DNA of 62,078 nucleotides from Catenaria anguillulae PL171 (Eukaryota > Blastocladiomycota > Blastocladiomycetes > Blastocladiales > Catenariaceae), in the NCBI GenBank assembly GCA_002102555.1, contig MCFL01000141.1:1-62078 (forward strand), written 5' to 3'. Below the pieces are notes generated by a model. That model was not told where the DNA came from and ran no database searches. It was given only the letters and a program-made list of their open reading frames with translations. Positions within the stretch are counted from its first letter, which is position 1; each line of letters begins with the position of its first letter. Shown here piece after piece: positions 1 through 12,049 of this stretch. A program made the translations under genes and the position numbers.

Positions 1-1172
1 CGGCAAGATTGAGTCATGTTGTCCTCAGCACAAAAAGCAAATAGTGACGTACCATCCACACTTGAATGAATGGATGAGCAGCGTGCACAAGTTGCAAATC
101 GGCATCCGTCTTATACTGAGCGTGGCGCTGGCGGTAATCGGACAAGGAAGTGATGGTCTTGGCGGGCATCGGATTGCGCTCGGCTGGCAGAGCACCGCCA
201 ATTGCCGGGTAGCTAGCGAGGTCGTATTCTGTTTGGAATCACAAGGTTGGTAAACAAGAATCAGTGGGTGAGTGACGGAAAAGACAAAACACCTACCATA
301 AATGTAATCACCAAGATGGATCACGGCATCCAAGTCCTTCTTCGCCATTTGCCGGTAAGCACAAATACCCGTGAGGCATATTGCTACAGATACCAGGCCC
401 AATCGCAAGTTATCGACAGTAGCGTTGGCGGCGGGGAAGGTCTTGGTGCGGCCAAGGGCGAGACGCACCGCCAGCGTTGAAACGTAGAAATAGGTCGTTT
501 GCGGGGCAAGTCGGTGGCATCCACCTTACAGTCCAGTCCACGTCTGCCGACGTGACAACGGTCCCCGTTTTCACGATGGTGGCAAAGTCGCGGGTGGTGA
601 CACCTCGTACGAGACGCTGGCCGAGGCGACAGAGGCCGATTGTGGCGAGACACGGGTCCAGAGGATGACACGATCGGAAAGCGGATCTGCACATGTCAAT
701 TTGGATGTGGAGAGTGTCATGTTAATGTGAGAATGGCGAATGGTGAATGGAATGCATGCTTGGGAGTGGGGTGTATCAAAATGAATGGAGCTAAGCCAGA
801 CAGGTGTCTCGCGTTCGCCTCGGCACTCTGCCACCATCAGATCGAAACTATTGCTGTTGGCGTCAATAAACGCCAACAAACCAACGCCCCAGTCAACCCA
901 TCAACCAAAAAAAGTGCAAGGCTGCAACATACCACCCACTCGCAACACCCATGGATAAACGACACGTCGGCATTTGCGTCGCGCTTGGTCCAACAAGTGG
1001 GTACGGGCAACTTGCCGATGGCTCGACGGCAAGGTGAGGGTAGTTGGCGAAGGGCGAGGCGTAGGCGAAGGTTGTCTTGGTGGCGAGCGAGCAGCTCCTC
1101 GGGCGTCAAGGCGGCCGAAGCGAGCTGTGCAAACAGGATGATGGCCACGACGAACTTGACGGAGCGGGCCAT
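1..1172 (-). CDS. PhoD-type alkaline phosphatase/phosphodiesterase (5' part, frame-interrupted)
   Basis: A metallophosphatase of the PhoD family, which hydrolyses phosphomonoesters or diesters outside the cell. Translation starts at ATG 1172 with a signal peptide (MARSVKFVVAIILFAQLASA). Family landmarks follow in order on the minus strand: SFIHG and GVASG, then DPLSDRVILWTRVSP after an intron, then KKDLDAVIHLGDYIY, whose GDYIYE block belongs to the metal site. A further intron leads into EYDLASYPAIGG and DYRQRHAQYKTDADLQ. The gene runs off the left edge before the rest of the active site. These landmarks alternate between frames (for example SFIHG and GVASG overlap in different frames), so at least six one-base shifts are needed in 1.1 kb. 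It could be a decayed gene, but similar shifts near the other end of the window favour sequence error. Family assignment is secure; the exon structure is not. Confidence 0.7.
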
Positions 1173-2185
1173 GTTGAATCAATTGATGGAGCACGGGCGG
1201 TTGGTTGGCGTGGTGAGCTTGTTGGCTTGGCTAGGTCTATGATGCCTCTATTCGCTCGGGTGCAGAGAGCTTGCTCGTCCTATCCAAATTGGAATGGGGG
1301 AACCGCTGAGTTTTGAAGGCTCACCAGCGACTCCACTGCTTACCATATCCAGACACCTACGCACAATGTGGTGCCTTTTCAACACACTTCGACAGCCGCG
1401 GTGCACAAACGTCGAAACGAGGCCGAAGGCAATCCGGGCGTTCTCAGAAGCATGCACAACGAATAACGTGATTTGTGGGAACTGTATCTGAAACGTCCTC
1501 ACCTGTGGCGAAGCGTTTCAGATCTTAATTGCATGTCTTGCGTCATTCACGATCGATCGAGAACGTGCTGCTGCGTCAATGGGCCAATGAGCGATGCGAT
1601 GAGCGTCCATAAGTCCATGACAGAGGCTTCATTATGTAAATATCTTTACCCTCCAGCCTCGCCGGTTCCGAAAGTCGAATGGACTCCGAGTCTTCTTCAA
1701 CGGAACGCACGATCGAACCTCGCATCCCAGCTATAAGTGGAACGAGAGAGTGGTTGGAGGGCATTGCGCCAACCGTTGAGGGTCCTCTTCAGCTGCTACT
1801 GGCCCATGTTTGGCACAGGAAGGGGAGCACCAACCTCCATTCAGCATGCATCAAGCCACACCTGTAACTGTAGGCCCTCCGATCTGTCGTGGCTCAAGCA
1901 AACAAAAAAGCAGTGAGTCAGACTTCGGGACGGAAAATTTCGCACGGCGGATGGGCGGAAGATGCAAGAGCTGACGTGGATGAATTTCATCCAAGTTGCC
2001 GATTACGATGCAAATCACGAAATCAATAAAGCTTGCGTGCAACCCACTTCGTTCCCACCCGTTCCCACGTCCCTTGCCATGCCTGCAAGATATCGATATT
2101 GACTGTAGTGCACATGAGTTTGCGCACTTTCTGATTCCGACTTATTGACTTATTGCCGTGGTACTCTCCAAACCATTTACCGGCC
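1173..2185. other. intergenic, divergent promoter region
   Basis: About 1 kb between the divergently transcribed PhoD-like phosphatase and the ABC transporter. Only short ORFs without recognisable similarity are present. No repeat or RNA gene was seen. Confidence 0.5.
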
Positions 2186-5100
2186 ATGACGACTTCCTCG
2201 ACCCCGCCGACGTCGACAGCGACTCGTCCGGCTGCCGTGGATACCGCTCCCGCAAAAGACGGCCAATACACCCCCGTCGCAACCGCACCGCAAGATGCCG
2301 TTGCCAACGATGCCAAACCCTCCGACGCTGCCGTTGCTGGCACAGGCCTTCCGAGCCCGCCGCCCGTGTCCTTCACGGCACTCTTCCGCTATGCAAACTC
2401 GACCGACCGCTTCTTTATGATTGCCGGCATGGTCGCGGCCGCTGTCATGGGCTCTGGCATGCCGCTCATGACGCTCGTGTTTGGTGATATCACCGAGAGC
2501 TTCAACAATTTCTACACTCAATCGCTTCTCCTCCCGCCTGGTGATCCTCGACTCATTGCAGGTCGCAAAAACCTCGAGTCCGAGATTATTCGCAACATTC
2601 TGTACTTTGTCGCCATTGGTGCCGGTGCATTCCTGTGTTCGTACCTGTCCAAGGCGCTGTGGATGGCAGCAGGCGAGCGCCAGGCCAAGCGCATCCGCGA
2701 GCTGTACCTCAAGAGTGTCCTCCGACAGGACATGGCCTTTTTCGACTCGACGGCTCCTGGCGATATCACGACTCGGTTGACGGCGGATGTTGCACTCGTG
2801 CAAGATGTACGTACGAAAGGCCTTTGCCTTTCCTCGTCCGGTTATCGAGATCGTTGCTGACTTGCGAAACTGTGGCTGCATACAACAGGGTATCAGCGAA
2901 AAGGTGTCGCTTACCGCTCAGTTCGTCTTCACGTTTATTGCCAGTTTCGTCATTGCCTTCCTCAAGTCAGCCAAGCTCACCGGTGTCCTGCTCGCTGCCA
3001 CGCCCCTGCTTGCCGCGTCGGGTGCTTTTGTATGTTCGGCCCTCACACTCCAGCACTTGCAACGTTCCAATGTTTCCCACTCACTGACCTAACGCCATGT
3101 GCTCCACAGATGGCCAAACTCATTGGCGAAGCCACCAACAAATCGCAAGCCTCGTACGCCTCTGCCGGCGCGATTGCACAAGAAGCCCTCCAAAACATTC
3201 GCACAGTGGTTGCCTTTGGCGGCCAACAGCGCTTGTCGGAAGCCTACGATAAGAACCTGATTGGCGCCTACAAGGTCAACACCAAGAAGGCCTTGTACGC
3301 CGGCGCCGGCCTGGGTATCATGATGCTCTTCATGTTCAGCACGTACGCTCTTGCCTTTTGGTACGGCGCAACCCTCGTCAAGGTGGACGAAATCAACGGC
3401 GGCACCGTCATTACTGTGTTCTTCGCCGTCATGATTGGTGCCTTTTCGCTGGGCAACTCTGGTCCCAACATTCAAGTGATTGCGACGGCGCGTGGAGCGG
3501 CGGCCAAAGTGTACAGCGTGATTGAACGTGTCCGAGCATCGACACGAGTTCCGAGGAAGGCGTGCGTGTGACCGAGCTCAAGGGCGATATCGAATTCCGC
3601 AACGTGTCGTTCCACTACCCATCGAGGCCTGATATCCCAATCCTCAAGAACTTTTCGCTCAAGATCAAGGCCGGCGAAAACGTTGCACTTGTCGGTCAAT
3701 CGGGATCCGGCAAGTCGACATTGATTCAGCTCTTGGAGCGGTTCTATGATCCGGTCGAGGGCCAAGTGCTCGTGGATGGCCGCAACATCAAGGAGTATCA
3801 CTTGCAGTCGTATCGTCAGTGTATCGGTCTCGTGCAGCAGGAGCCTGTCCTCTTTGACGCGACCATTTCCGAGAATGTCGCGCTGGGTGCTCGGGAAGGT
3901 GTTCAAGTGTCACGGGACCAGATTATCGAAGTGTGCAAGTTGTCCAACGCCGCAAAGTTTATCGAAAAGCTTCCCGAGGGTTACGATACACCTGTGGGTG
4001 AGCGCGGTGCATTGCTCTCTGGTGGTCAGAAGGTAAATATCTATTCGATCATTTTTTCCTCGCCTTTTTCGGAGCAACATACTCACCTCTTTCTTCCGTT
4101 TGCCATGTCTTTGCCTGCAAATAGCAACGGGTTGCGATTGCCCGTGCCGTCATTTCCCAGTGCAAGATCCTGTTGCTTGATGAGGCGACCTCGGCCCTTG
4201 ATACGGAAAGTGAACGGGTTGTGCAGGATGCTCTCGACCGCGCTTCGCAAGGCCGTACCACCATCACTATTGCTCGTATGCATCTGAAGAATCGCCCAGC
4301 AATAAGAAACCCGTCGCATCATGTGCTGACTCACCTTTTCGCTTCTGTCACCAACCATCACAGACCGTCTCTCCACTATCCGCGACTGCGACAACATTGT
4401 TGTCATGCGCCGTGGCGAAATCGTTGAAGCTGGTCACCACGACGACCTACTTGCCTCGCAAGGTTACTACTCGGAACTCGTCAAGGCCCAAGAAGTGCGC
4501 ACAAAGGAAGATGGTGACTCCAAGGCCGACTCGCCCGTCGACGTGGACGCCGTTGTGCTTGCCACTACCGTTGCCGACAACCACTTGGACGCCTCTGGGA
4601 ATCGCTCTACCGTGGTTGCGGTGGAAATGGAGCCGCTCGTTGGCAAGTCATCGGATGCCAAGGCGTCGGCTTCGCATGGGAAGTTGGCGGCCGCCAGCAC
4701 TGGTGACGTGACCAAGGATGGCGAAAAGAAGTCGAGCGAGGGCGGCGTGCCCAATTTGGATGACCCAGAGGTGCTCGAGGCGCTTGCAAAGGAAGCCAAG
4801 GTTGACATGTTGCGATTGTTCAAGATGCAGGCACCCGAAGCATTCATCATCTTTTGCGGCATCATTGCCGCCGCGCTCAATGGCGCACATATGCCGCTCT
4901 TTTCCATCTTCTTTTCCAAGATGCTCAACGTGTTTGCCAACCCGGACAAGGACCAGATGCAGCGGGACGCAAACTTTTGGTCGCTCATGTTTGTGCTGCT
5001 TGCCGTGGCCATGCTGTTTATCAACTTGTTCCAGCACTCGCTGTTTGGTATTGCGGGCGAGCGCTTGACAAAGCGAGTGCGCAGTATGTCGTTCCGTGCC

Positions 5101-7056
5101 ATGTTGAGGCAAAACATTGCCTTCTTTGACGAGAAGGCCCATGGCACTGGTGCGCTGGCTCACCAGCTTTCCGATGAGGTGCGTCTCATTTTCTCTGGCA
5201 TTGTCGGTTTTCCCTGTACTGACACATCCTACATCCTTCATTCATCAGGCCGATCGCATTCAAGGACTCACAGGTGTCTTTGCCGGCCAACTCATCCAGC
5301 TCATCATCACCATGGTCGCCGGCCTGACCATTGCATTTGTCTACTCTTGGAAGCTCACCCTCATCATCCTCGCCTGCGTGCCCTTCATGGCCGCCGCGGG
5401 CGCCCTGCAGATGAAGGTCATGTCAGGCAGCGGAGCTCAAATCACGCGCGCGTACTCACGCGCCGCTCAAGTTACGGTCGACGCTCTGGGCAACATTCGA
5501 ACGGTTCATGCGCTCACGCGCCAGCAATTCTTTTATACTCAGTACAAGGAACGGATCATGTTCCCACACAATGTGTCGATGCGCAAGGCTTGGCTCGGCA
5601 ACTTGGGCAGTGGATTTGCAGATGGCGTAGTGTTCTGGGTGTATGGTGCTGCCTTTTACGCGCTCTATCGGCTTGTGTTTGACGACGGATTGAATGTTGG
5701 CGACGGGTACGTGCGTCATTCAAACTGCATGATGAGACCGACTCCTAACCGTGTTTTTTTTTTCTCTTGCAATTGAGGTTCATTGCCATGTACTCGATTG
5801 TATTCGCTGCGATGGGCACTGGTGCGCTTTCCGTGGTGGCTAAACCCACGAAATATTGCTTGTACAACTCACCCGCGACCTGACGCGTGAATCTCAACAG
5901 GCCAAATGTCCGCGCTTGGCCCCAACGCCGCCAAGGCCCGCATTGCCGCCGCCGGCATGTTCAAATTGCTGGACCGCGTCCCTCCCATCGACTCTGAATC
6001 CAACGAGGGCGAGCAGCGCACCGATATTGCGGGCAACGCATCTGTCTCAGATGTGCACTTTTCCTACCCGACTCGTCCCGATGCCCAAATTCTTCGTGGA
6101 TTCACTGCGCACATGGATGCAGGCAAGACGATTGCACTTTGCGGTGCCTCAGGCGGCGGCAAGTCCACAGTGATTGGTTTAATTGAGCGCTGGTACGATG
6201 CCGGACAAGGGTCGGTCAAGGTGGAAGACCTCGACGTCAAGAGCTGGCATTTGGGCAACTTGCGCTCGCATATGGCGCTGGTCGCGCAGATGCCTGACTT
6301 GTTTGCCTTGTCGATTTTGGAAAACATTCGGTTTGGCAAGCCCGATGCAACGTTGGAAGAGGTGATCGCGGCGGCCAAGGTGGCAAACATTCACGCATTC
6401 ATTGATTCGCTGCCCAACAAGTACGACACGCCGATTACGGGTGCGCAAGTGTCGGGAGGGTATGCTCGCTTTTCTCTTTTCATGTGTTATGCTGCGTGAG
6501 CTGACCTTTTCTGTCCTCCCATGCGCCATTACTTGCATTCCGACAGACAAAAGGTACTTTTACTTTCTTGTTTCCTCGTGCTTACTCCCGCAGGCATGGT
6601 CTGACGTTGCCATTTTCCTCAATCACAGCAACGTATCGCAATCGCCCGTGCCGTCCTTCGCAATCCGCGTATCCTGCTGCTCGACGAGGTACACACCACA
6701 CGCATTCATTCGCCTCTGTACCTTGTCTGACCCCTCCCCTGTCCACAGGCAACCTCGGCGCTCGACTCTGAGGCTGAGCGTGTTGTGCAAGATGCACTCG
6801 ACCGTGCCGCACAAGATCGCACCACCATCATCATTGCGCATCGCTTGAGCACGTACGTAGTACCTTGTTTTCCTCACGCTCATCCGACAACATCAACGTC
6901 TGACCATGTCCCTCGACCCTCAGCATCCAAAATGCCGACCACATTTTGTGTCTCAAGGATGGTGTTGTTGTGGAGCAAGGAACCCACGACGAGTTGTATG
7001 CCGCCAATGGGCTCTACACTTCGCTCGTCAACAACCAACGTCTCGGCGGCGTGTGA
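2186..7056 (+). CDS. Full-size ABC-B transporter (P-glycoprotein/MDR type), 12 exons
   Basis: An ATP-driven exporter with two repeats of membrane domain plus nucleotide-binding domain, about 1338 aa. Exons: 2186-2806, 2889-3029, 3110-4032, 4125-4275, 4364-5178, 5249-5706, 5778-5821, 5901-6459, 6547-6553, 6629-6688, 6749-6852, 6924-7056. NBD1 has Walker [11 protein letters not shown]-loop LVQQEP, signature LSGGQK, Walker [13 protein letters not shown] and the H-loop in TITIAHRLST. NBD2 has [21 protein letters not shown], the same Walker B and [10 protein letters not shown]. Both sites therefore look catalytically complete. Exon 9 is a 7-nt microexon. One base appears to be missing at about 3532, just before the linker that leads into NBD1: CGTGTCCGAGC, where one more C would restore the conserved reading. 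The first 60 residues are low complexity. It is probably a plasma- or vacuolar-membrane drug or lipid exporter; the substrate cannot be told. Confidence 0.93.
6547..6553 (+). other. 7-nt microexon of the ABC transporter
   Basis: ACAAAAG, flanked by GACAG and GTACTT. Joined to the previous exon (ending GG) it completes SGGQK of the NBD2 signature, with phase 2 before and 0 after. The NBD1 signature has the same SGGQK followed by an intron, which supports the reading. Confidence 0.8.
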
Positions 7057-9318
7057 TCAGACTGACGGCGCAGTGCTGCATTTTCTTCCAATCCGTTTCT
7101 GAGTTTTTGTTGTTGTTGCACACCCAAGTCTTCCTTATTGCTCTGTCATTCTCTAGTGTTTTTTCAGTAGTCACATGCAAGTGTTTTCCCAATCATAACG
7201 TCCGCTGAAGCATCATGACGGAACCATGGGCGAGCAAAAGGATGAAGACGACAGTTGATTGCATGATGAACTTGCTCTGCCGCTTTGGGTGTTCGGAAAT
7301 GACCCTGAATCGGTACCGTCGCAGAATGGTCACCACCAACATGCCTGCAAATGTATGTGCATATCATATCCTGAGTGCTGCGATTACGAGGTTTGGCAGG
7401 AATCCGCCTAGCAGCCGAAAACATCAACTCCTACGGTCCTATTCTTGCAGAAACATGGCCAATGAGCTGCACGTATGGCACGCGGACAAGCAGTTAAGGG
7501 AAAACCATCTGAACCCACATAATCATCTCATGAATATTTACTTGGGGCGACCAGCACGCATGACACACACAGGCATCCTGTCCAGAGGAGAGTCCTTCCT
7601 TTCCAATATTCCTTCGAAGCGGAGTGAATCGTTAAGCGGTTGGCGAGAAGGAAGAAAATAGGCTCTTGTCATGTGAGTCTACGGGTGGATTGGGGATGTA
7701 TGCGTGTGGGCTGGATGAGAAGCGGAAGACTTCATGAAGTGTGCAAGCTGATCGGAATCAATAATGACGCTATTTTTTGCCTCACCTCAACACGGGTGGC
7801 TGAGAAACCAGAGCTGACCTTGTTATGTAAGACGCATTGGGTTGATCGCTGACTGCGAGATGTTCGCACTGCGTTGCTCGTGCTGGCAATAACACACAAG
7901 GTTCAGTGAACGAACCAAGATCGATCATTAGCTCCCGCTGTTCGCATCGCATCTCGCCTTCAAAGATAGACTAGAAAGATTTATGTCGTATGTAAATATC
8001 TTGTAGAATTAAGCCATTCTTGAGCCATAAGATATTGCGCACAGCAATATTTATTACAACTTGGAGCATTCATATTCGCAACGATTGGTGCGTGCAATTT
8101 TACATGCCTACCCTCGCTGTCACACGGTTGCGAGCGGGTTCCCCGATCTGCCTGCTGCGAGATTTCATCAAGCCCCAACAAACGCAAGCCTTGCGCCAAG
8201 CCACCAGGGCAACCACTCTCACTCTGCCCTGGAGCAAGCCAGCCCAAGCCATCGCACCAACCAACCGTCCATTCTCTCTGGCCAGCCGGGTGAGTCTTGC
8301 GAGCTAACCAGCCTCATTTCCTTCATTATCCTCGTCATTTCCAGCCCACGCCGCCTCTTCGATTTCGCAAGATCGACCCTCAAAAGCCCCCAGCCTCCCC
8401 GCGAGCCCTTGCATCCTTCACCGGCCCTCACATCAGTCACTCGTCCTCGTCCCCTTGCTGCATACAGTAGCCAGCCCATCCCACAAGCCCAGCTAAGCCT
8501 GCTCGCAGCCATTTCGCTCTGCACCGTCCGTCCTTTGCCGTCTGCCGTCCTTCCAGCACCGAGAGCAGCGAGAGTGAGCAACGAGCTTCCAAGGCGTTGA
8601 CCCTGTCTGTTCTGTACTGTACCCACCGCATCTTGTACCTTTACAAGCCTCCTTTGTACTCGGCGTGACTATCGACCTCGTGCTCATTAATTTCTTTTTT
8701 TTTTCCGGTACGCACCTGTCTCTATCTGTGGCCTTGCCTTGCCTCCAACAACCCACGCTTTGCTTCAAGAAAGCCCCGCTCCCTCCACCCTCTCGGCCCA
8801 TGAGCCCGTCCTCGAGCCCTTTCCCGCCCCACTCTCGCCTCGTACTTGCCCACTTCTATTCCCGTCTACCCCGTCTACCTGTCTTCACACCCTGGTGCTA
8901 CCTGGAGCCCGTGCCTCGTATCCGCCGGTACCGTCAACCCAAACTGTGTCTCACACCCAAGCCTTAACACGGGCCGCTTCCCCCCGACTGCCCTTGCCTT
9001 GCCTTGCCTGGTCACCTCGCTCACCTGCCGCATCTCCCGCCCACTTTTCCTTTAGTCTCCGCCTCCTGCACTTGCTGCGACTGCTTTGTGTGTGTCCCAC
9101 ACTCCACTTTCTACTTTCTGGTGTGCCCCGCCTCATTTCATTCCGTCCTCGCCTCGCCTCAACTTGCCCAACTCCACCTTGTCTGCATCAAATCAGTCGC
9201 TTGTTCCCTTGGCTGACCCACACACACTCCCACTCACACTGGAACAACGCGTTCTATCCTTGCTTGTGTATGTAGCCTTCCACACTACATCCATCTTTGT
9301 CGGTCCGATTCTTCCCAA
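7057..9318. other. intergenic plus long pyrimidine-rich leader
   Basis: No convincing gene in 2.26 kb. From about 8150 to 9318 the plus strand is strongly C/T-rich with many CCTTGCC-like runs and no long conserved ORF. This looks like a promoter and long 5' untranslated region of the zinc-finger gene that starts at 9319. Confidence 0.45.
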
Positions 9319-11350
9319 ATGGATCAACTCGCTCAGCTCTCGTCCATGATGTCGGGTGGTCCCACCGGTCGCCGCGGGTCTCAGGCCTCGGCCGTGTCCG
9401 AATCTGAAATGCAATCGCTCAATGCCCAAGCTCAAGGCGCCCAAGCCGCCAACGGCGGCCAATCGCCCGCCCAGCCGCTCCTCCAAACGGTGGATCCATC
9501 CCAGTTTTCAATGCATTCCAAGCAACATCTTGAGCCCACACCAACCTTCCAGTTTCCAGCACCGCCTGCGTTGCATCAGCAACAGCGGGAATCGTCGCTC
9601 CAACCCAACGAGTCGCGCTCATCTCCCTCGCCAGCACTTGCAACACTGTCGCCCTACCGTCGGTCGTCGCTCGCCACAGTTCCCGTCCAGTCGGCTGCCA
9701 ATGGCGGCTCAGATTCGTCCGATGCTGCCCCCATGGGGACGGCAAGCCCAATGATGCTCACGAGCTCTGGCCCAGGTGCCGCCAGCGCCATTGCCAGCCA
9801 CACCTTGTCGCCGCCCGTGTCCACCACGTCCAGTCCGCTTGCCATGGCCGTGTCCAAGCGCCGTGCTTCTTTGCCCGCGGCCATGTTTTCTGGTCCCAAC
9901 GGTGCACCACCACCGCTGCCCCCGCATGCACAAAACCCGCAAGGTTTCAACCCCATGCACCCCGGGTTCAACAACGCATTTGGACGCTCTGATGGATCGG
10001 GCGGTTTGCCTTCAATTAGCGGGTCAGAAACGTCGGAGCATCAGCACGTTTTGCAGCAGCAACACCAACAACAGCAGCAGCAACAACAGAATGCCTTCTT
10101 CAGTCAGCAGCATGGTGGTCATTTGTTCATGGGCCAGCCGAGTATGTTTATGTTTTTCTTCTATGGTTGCGTGTCTTCACCGCAGCATGGCACTCACACA
10201 TCACTCCCATTTTCCAGGCGACGTTTACCCATCACCCGCTGTTTCGCACATGCCTCGTGATGGATCGCAGCATCCGCCGACCATGTCGCACGCCTCACCG
10301 CTCCTCGGCCAAGCGCAAACCCTTCAGCAGCAGTCGTTGGCCGATTCCGCGGCTGGGTCCGATGCCGGTACAGGGAGCGGCAAGCCCAAAGCCGACGGCG
10401 TCAAGAAGGAGCCCAAAACCGAGTTCCCATGCCCGCACCCGGGTTGCGGCAAGATCTTCCAGCGCAACCACAACCTCAAGTCGCACATGCTGACGCACTC
10501 TGACGAAAAGCCCTTTACATGCACAAAATGCGACATGTCATTCCGCCGCAACCACGACCTGCGCCGACACTACCGCTTGCACTCTGGCGTCAAGCCGTAC
10601 GTGTGCCAGCGGTGTGACAAACGCTTCTCGCGCTCGGACGCCCTTCGCAGGCACGTCAAGGTCGAGGCATGTGTCTCTGGCGTCATCCTGCCCTTGTCTG
10701 CGCCCACACCGCAAATGATGGCCAACATGAATTCTGTCGCTGCTGCCGCCGCAGCAAGTGCCGCGGCCGCCATCCAGCAGCAGCAGCAACAAGGTGGGAC
10801 GCCGCAACCTGGTGGGCAGCCGCAGTACATGCAGACCATGGGCCACCCAAGCGCACTCATGGTTGCTCAGCAACAAGCCGCAGCCGCCGAGCAGCAGCGC
10901 CGCAACTCTTTGTTGATGCAGCACCCGGGGATGCCCCCACAGTTCATGACAGCCGACATGATGGGCATGATGCAGTGGCAGCAGCAGCCCGACGGGTCGT
11001 TGGCGCCGCACCCGCAGTATGCCCACTTGCACCAGCAGCAGCAATATGCGCAGCAACAGCAGTTCCAAGCATATCAGCAGCAACAGCAGCAGATGGGCGC
11101 CTCGCCGCAGGTTGGGCAGCACCAGCAGCAGCAATATCCGCAGCGGACGCCGGAGCCCTCCGCGTTTACCCAGCAGCACATGTACCAAAACTCGCCCAAT
11201 GTGCAGCAGCACCAGCAAGGGCAGCAGCAGCACTCGTCGCCGCACGCGGGACATTTGCAGCTGGCGCCTCAGCCCGGTCAACAGCAGCAACAGACCCAAC
11301 AGCAACAAGGCGGCCAACAATTTATGCCCATGTCTGGTGCATCCTTGTAA
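9319..11350 (+). CDS. C2H2 zinc-finger transcription factor with poly-Q tracts
   Basis: Two exons (9319-10141 and 10218-11350) give about 651 aa. The N-terminal half is Ser/Pro/Ala-rich with glutamine runs. Three tandem C2H2 fingers start near residue 340: FPCPHPGCGKIFQRNHNLKSH, then FTCTKCDMSFRRNHDLRRH, then YVCQRCDKRFSRSDALRRH. TGEKP-like linkers (SDEKP, SGVKP) join them. The C-terminal 220 residues are rich in Gln and Met with CAG/CAA runs, typical of an activation or scaffolding region. The finger pattern, with a third finger reading SRSDALRRH, resembles the calcineurin-responsive Crz1 group, but no calcineurin docking motif was recognised, so the assignment stays at C2H2 regulator. Nuclear, DNA-binding. 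Confidence 0.88.
10034..11330 (+). repeat. CAG/CAA glutamine-codon tracts in the C2H2 gene
   Basis: Runs of CAG and CAA codons at about 10050-10089, 10775-10792, 11033-11092, 11124-11136 and 11281-11310, all in frame and encoding Gln-rich segments on either side of the zinc fingers. Confidence 0.85.
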
Positions 11351-12049
11351 GGGTTTCCGTCTCCGTGTCGCCACCGGTGTTGTAGTTGTTGGATGATTCC
11401 CCCCTGTCGGTTTGTTGTACATATCTTTTCCCGCCACTTTCCGTCTTGTTTTCTCTTTATCTTTCCTCTTTGCTGCCCGAGGGGGACTGCCTTGCTTGCT
11501 AGCGCTACTTCTACATGTTATCTGCCCGTGATTTCTTTTCACCATTATTTATTTGTGAACCCTCGTTGGGACCTCGCCGTCTTGTTGTTTTGTCCCGTAC
11601 AACCAGTTCCTGTTTCCCTTCGGCTCTTCAGTTTCTTCCTAACGCAATGCCCTCTTTCGTCCATTCTGTGTGGTTGGCCACCGTGTCATTCGTGTCATTC
11701 ACACATGATACGTCGCCTTATGTACTCTAATTGCCTGTGGGGCGTTTGTTCCGCAACCGCCGCCATCGCTTCGTTCTGACTTTGGGAACTTGGTATCGGT
11801 GTGCCACCTTCAAGATTCCTTTCACTTATTTAGCATGTATTTAGAATACACCCTAGCGTCTACCTAAGTGGAGACCTAATTGTTTGATTTCATCGAAGAC
11901 AACTGTCCGTCGTCGTCCAACAGACGAGTTTGTATAAAAGGGCAAAAGACGAGCGAACGACAAGGCGACAACGACCAAAGAACAACAACGACCTGAATCA
12001 ACGGAATCAACCCTTTTCCTAGTCCTCCAACTGTGACCACGCTTCAACC
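11351..12049. other. convergent intergenic region
   Basis: 3' ends of the C2H2 gene (+) and the EFHC gene (-) face each other across 0.7 kb. The sequence is T-rich on the plus strand. A TATAAAAG at 11933-11940 has no gene placed to use it. Confidence 0.4.

Noticed and set aside
10538-11545. 335-codon minus-strand Leu-rich ORF
   Set aside because: Antisense translation of CAG repeats gives poly-Leu; it is not a membrane protein.
11933-11940. TATAAAAG box
   Set aside because: It lies between two convergent 3' ends; no gene begins within a suitable distance on either strand.
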